From: Antitrichia curtipendula
Taxonomy: Eukaryota; Streptophyta; Bryopsida; Hypnales; Leucodontaceae
Assembly (NCBI GenBank): GCA_951230915.1
Contig: OX579638.1
Span: 22,648,696 to 22,712,695, forward strand
Direction of reading: 5' to 3'
Length of the DNA: 64,000 bases
Each line of letters begins with the position of its first letter. Positions within the stretch are counted from its first letter, which is position 1. The notes beneath the pieces are model-generated. The model worked only from the letters and a program-made list of their open reading frames with translations, was not told the DNA's origin and ran no database searches. Both the position numbers and the translations under genes were made by a program. This document shows, one piece after another, positions 60,705-64,000 of this stretch.

Positions 60705-62537
60705 ATGATGCGAGAGTCGAACCTCAAATTTCGAGCGGGAGCTCGAACGCTTACGTTAGTTTTGACATTTTTAGCTCTGATTGAAATCAGTCATGGCGTC
60801 GATTGGATCGTCGGTGGCGAGTCCCAGAAGTGGAATTTCCCCCCGAGCTCCGCCTGGTATGAAGACGTGTGGGCGAAGAACATCACTTTCCGAGTCGGCG
60901 ACCAGCTACGTACGTAACATTTCTTCACACTTGATTGCTTACCGTTCGTTTGTGAAGCGGATGATTCTGAATTTGGGCAAATTTGACAACTCCTGGTGGT
61001 GATGATTGTTTTCTGTGCAGTTTTTAGCTACACAACCGGTTTGCATAATGTCCTGGAGCTTAAAAGTCAGGAAGATTACGATATGTGCAATTTGGCTACG
61101 ATCGATGCGACATTCAATTCAGGATACGACGTGGTGGCCCTGAATTCAACGGGATGGCATTACTACGTCTGTGGCGTGTTGGGTCACTGCGCTCTACGGA
61201 ACCTCAAGGTGAAAATCTACGTGAATGGAACCGGTGATAGCGCTCCGATGCCTGGTAAGAGCACCAACATCGCCCCCATTGTGAGTGCCGTTGCGGGTAT
61301 TGCATTGCTCATGTTGATCGCGGCTTTCGGGGTTTGGTATTGCCGACGCCGCAAGCGCAACAAGCTCGGAAGCGGTCGTAGCGCTGGTTCAGCTCGTAAG
61401 AATTCTCTCATCCCCATCTCCAACTTGGGCATGGACGGCCCGCGCGTATTCACGTACAAGGAACTCGCGTTAGCAACAAAAAATTTCGCGCGATCCGAGC
61501 TTCTCGGCCGCGGTGGATTCGGCAGCGTCTACAAAGGCCAGCTGCGTGACAAATCTGCTGTCGCGGTGAAATCCATTGCGAAAGACTCTCGTCAAGGAGA
61601 AAATGAGTTTTTAGCGGAGGTTTCCATCATTGGGAAAATCCGGCACCGGAACTTGGTGCGCTTACGAGGGTGGTGCATCGAGAGGGAGAAGCTCATGGTG
61701 GTGTACGATTACATGCCAAACGGATCCCTGGATAAGTGGATCGTGAGCTCGGAAGAGCAGGAAGAAGCTGCGCCGGTTCTGCTCTGGAACGCGCGCTACA
61801 ACATTCTCAGTGGTATATCGGGAGCGTTGGCGTATCTTCACGAAGAGTGGCAACAGTGTATTCTCCACCGCGACGTGAAACCCAGCAACATCCTTCTGGA
61901 CGAGAAGTTCAACGCGTACTTGGGCGACTTCGGCATGGCCAGGTTGATCGACCACAACAAAATGGCGTACTCTACTGTCGTCGCGGGGACAATGGGCTAC
62001 CTCGCACCTGAGCTTCCGCACACACGCAAAGCGACGCCCAAAACGGATGTTTTCAGCTTCGGCGTGCTGGCGCTCGAGGTTACGTGCGGACGGCGCGCCT
62101 TCGACCCCAACTTGCCGCACAGCGAAGTCTACTTGCTCGACTGGGTGTGGACGATGCACCAGAACGGAAACTTGCGGAAATGCGTGGATACGCGTCTAGG
62201 TGAAGACGTGGACGTGATGCAGAGCCGACTGACGCTGCATCTGGCGCTTCTGGCATGTCACCCTGACCCTGCTTCCCGGCCAAGTATGCGCTTCATACGA
62301 CAAGTGCTGAACGGCGACCTGTCGCTGCCCACCATCCCGCCATCTCGCCCCGTGATTTCGTACTCGTGGAGCTCCACCATGCAGCCGACGCAGGAGTGCA
62401 TTTCCATAGACGTGCAGCATTCCTCCGGGAACACCGAAGAATCTGTAAGAACTGACAAAACGCTTGCACCTGTCAAACCTAGCCAGGCTCCGTCCCCTCT
62501 CGCAATCACGCACAATCGTGCCCAGAATCATGGATAG
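60705..62537 (+). CDS. phytocyanin-domain receptor-like kinase
   Basis: Two exons, 60705-60909 and 61021-62537, with a 111-bp phase-1 GT-AG intron, give 573 residues. Order: signal peptide (1 to about 31), phytocyanin ectodomain (about 32-137), membrane span (about 152-175, APIVSAVAGIALLMLIAAFG) with a basic stop-transfer CRRRKRNK, and a Ser/Thr kinase (about 212-490): LGRGGFGSVYKG, Lys252, Glu268, HRDVKPSNILL (Asp353), DFG at 371-373, GTMGYLAPE. It is an RD kinase with all catalytic residues, closest in motifs to L-type lectin receptor kinases (FNAYLGDFGMARL, TDVFSFGVLALEV). In the ectodomain the copper ligands His77, Cys119 and His124 and the Cys91/Cys125 pair are kept. The axial Met is replaced (Leu130, or Asn129, depending on alignment). 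It probably senses an apoplastic redox, metal or ligand cue. The first ATG, at 60705, gives a complete signal peptide; another ATG follows at once. Confidence 0.9.
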
Positions 62538-64000
62538 CGCTAGTTGCTGCGTGCGCCTTCTTTGATTTTTTCTAGTTTCTTGTGTCTATCTGTGTTGGAG
62601 ATCGATGGGAGAGTTTTTTAACGGCAATGCAAACTACCATTCCTGAAGATCCTTGAATCGCGTAGGTCAGCCCCGTAGCCAAGGTTCAGCTGCTTCCAGA
62701 TGTGGGGTATCGTGGTGTCTCCGGTGTTCTCAGACGCTATGCTTGTACAATGATATATCAATCTTAGGGCAATCCCTGCATCATGTGACGTTTTCCAGTT
62801 CAGTCGTTTGTTATTTTTTACTTCTGTAAATGAAGCGGTCCAGTCCCAGTGTCTAATTATCTGAAGTGACTGATGTACTTGTGAGGTTAATAATTAATCG
62901 AATTAATAAATAATTAGGGCTAAAGTGCGTGTTGTCCTCCGTGGTTCGAATTACTACTATTATTTACTCCGGTATGATCTGAACTGCGCAGAATCCGCTT
63001 GTACTTAGCGCAGGCTGAAGCTGTAGCATGAAAGTGTCGTCATTGAAGTCTTGCTGAATGATCATGATGAGTACTAGAGGAGGGGTCATGCGGGGACCGT
63101 ATGCGAAATCGACATATCTGCAATCGAACGGACTGACTGAGCCTTCAGCAAATGAAAGCTTTAGGCCTCTAATCATCAGGACTTACTAGTCTTCTGCCAT
63201 CAATCGGCCAGTCTAATTGAAGGCTTCTTACTTTTCTTATGAAGTCCTGACTCCTGACTCCTGACTGGCGATCTCTGTAGCTCGGACTCTTGTTTATAAC
63301 GTTAATTATCCACCTGAATGTACTACCAGTATGATTTTATACCATTGGCAGCTGTGCACAAATCTGACACTTCATATCGGTACTCTCGATGCCGATACTG
63401 TCAGTTGTCTCTGCTCTATTTCCATCAATGCATGGGTTGCCCTCATTTAAAACTCCTGTGACAGTCCCTACTTGCTCCACCTATAGAAGAGCACCAGTCC
63501 TTGAAATTGGGATTGGCGACCTCATTTGCGGGTCTTCAGAGCATTCGGCTTGGAGCATGAGACCCTGCAGTATGCTGAGATTCCTCCTTCAGGTTGTTCA
63601 CAGTTTAAACTGGGCAAACTGTCTTGCCGGTAGCACTTCCATTTCAGTCGCCATCACAAGTCCTCGAATTTGAACTCACAATTCTAACTATAAAATTTAG
63701 AGTTTTGAATAGTGTGACTCATGTATTACAATTCAATTCACAGATTGCACTGCACATCGATCATGGTCAAAATGGTTGAATTCGTTACGACTTTCGCATC
63801 AAACCGAAACTCCATGATTTGCACGAATGTGCACACATCAATTGCACCAATAGTTTATCTTGATTTGAGTACAGTGGTGCAGTTAGGAACCAACATGGGA
63901 TTCCTAGCCCATTCCACCTCCTCTTGCACCAGTTGCACCCATTGGCGTGGCTCCAGAGTGTCGAGCAGCAATGCATGCCCAGATTGGCAAAGAATATAAA
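62538..64000. other. downstream region of the receptor kinase gene
   Basis: The 3' flank, then unrecognised sequence with a CTGACTC octamer repeat near 63241-63265. Short open frames at 63389-63673 (+) and 63785-63976 (-) have no recognisable motif. Another element or gene may continue past the window edge. Confidence 0.4.

Overview
The window is nuclear DNA of a land plant, most likely a bryophyte (probably a moss). The species cannot be fixed from the sequence. Evidence is the class III peroxidase, the phytocyanin, a plant receptor-like kinase, GT-AG introns, very AT-rich intergenic DNA and a dense mosaic of transposable elements. Few host genes are present and most of the 64 kb is transposon-derived.
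Layout. 1-283 is the edge of an unrecognised coding exon. 0.3-5.6 kb is AT-rich DNA with a piggyBac-like element (2060-2976) and small tandem repeats. 5791-22560 is one giant, multigene hAT transposon of about 16.8 kb. Its ends are near-matching 13-bp inverted repeats (CAGGGTTGTCATA and TATGACAACCATG), and it is flanked by a perfect 8-bp target duplication, ACCTGAGC, at 5783-5790 and 22561-22568. Inside, all on the minus strand, are a decayed hAT transposase, a RING-finger protein gene and a protein-kinase gene. Each has a TATA box and a GC-rich minisatellite just upstream, with the core GGGCGGGGACTC. Long degenerate AT-rich repeat arrays separate the genes, and a 1.2-kb Tc1/mariner element sits inside. 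Each of the three genes is broken by nonsense codons of the kind made by C-to-T decay at methylated sites.
23-35 kb holds small inverted-repeat elements and an intact 1067-codon intronless gene (28153-31356). That protein has a probable RNase H-like (DDE) core of the DUF7869 type and is probably a transposase. 35.7-41.5 kb is host-gene territory: a GPI-anchored phytocyanin with a complete copper site (35701-36613, +) and a secreted class III peroxidase (39661-41463, -). 43-48.7 kb is a tandemly duplicated 1.9-kb repeat carrying a MITE, whose precise empty site is still present in the other copy, and nested insertions. 48.7-57.9 kb is AT-rich DNA without a supported gene.
60705-62537 (+) encodes the most unusual host protein here: a phytocyanin (cupredoxin) ectodomain joined through one membrane span to a lectin-receptor-type kinase. 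Its first intron is at the same place and phase as that of the solo phytocyanin 25 kb away, which suggests that the receptor took its ectodomain from such a gene. The phytocyanin, the peroxidase and the receptor all point to apoplastic redox or copper biology; that functional link is inference.
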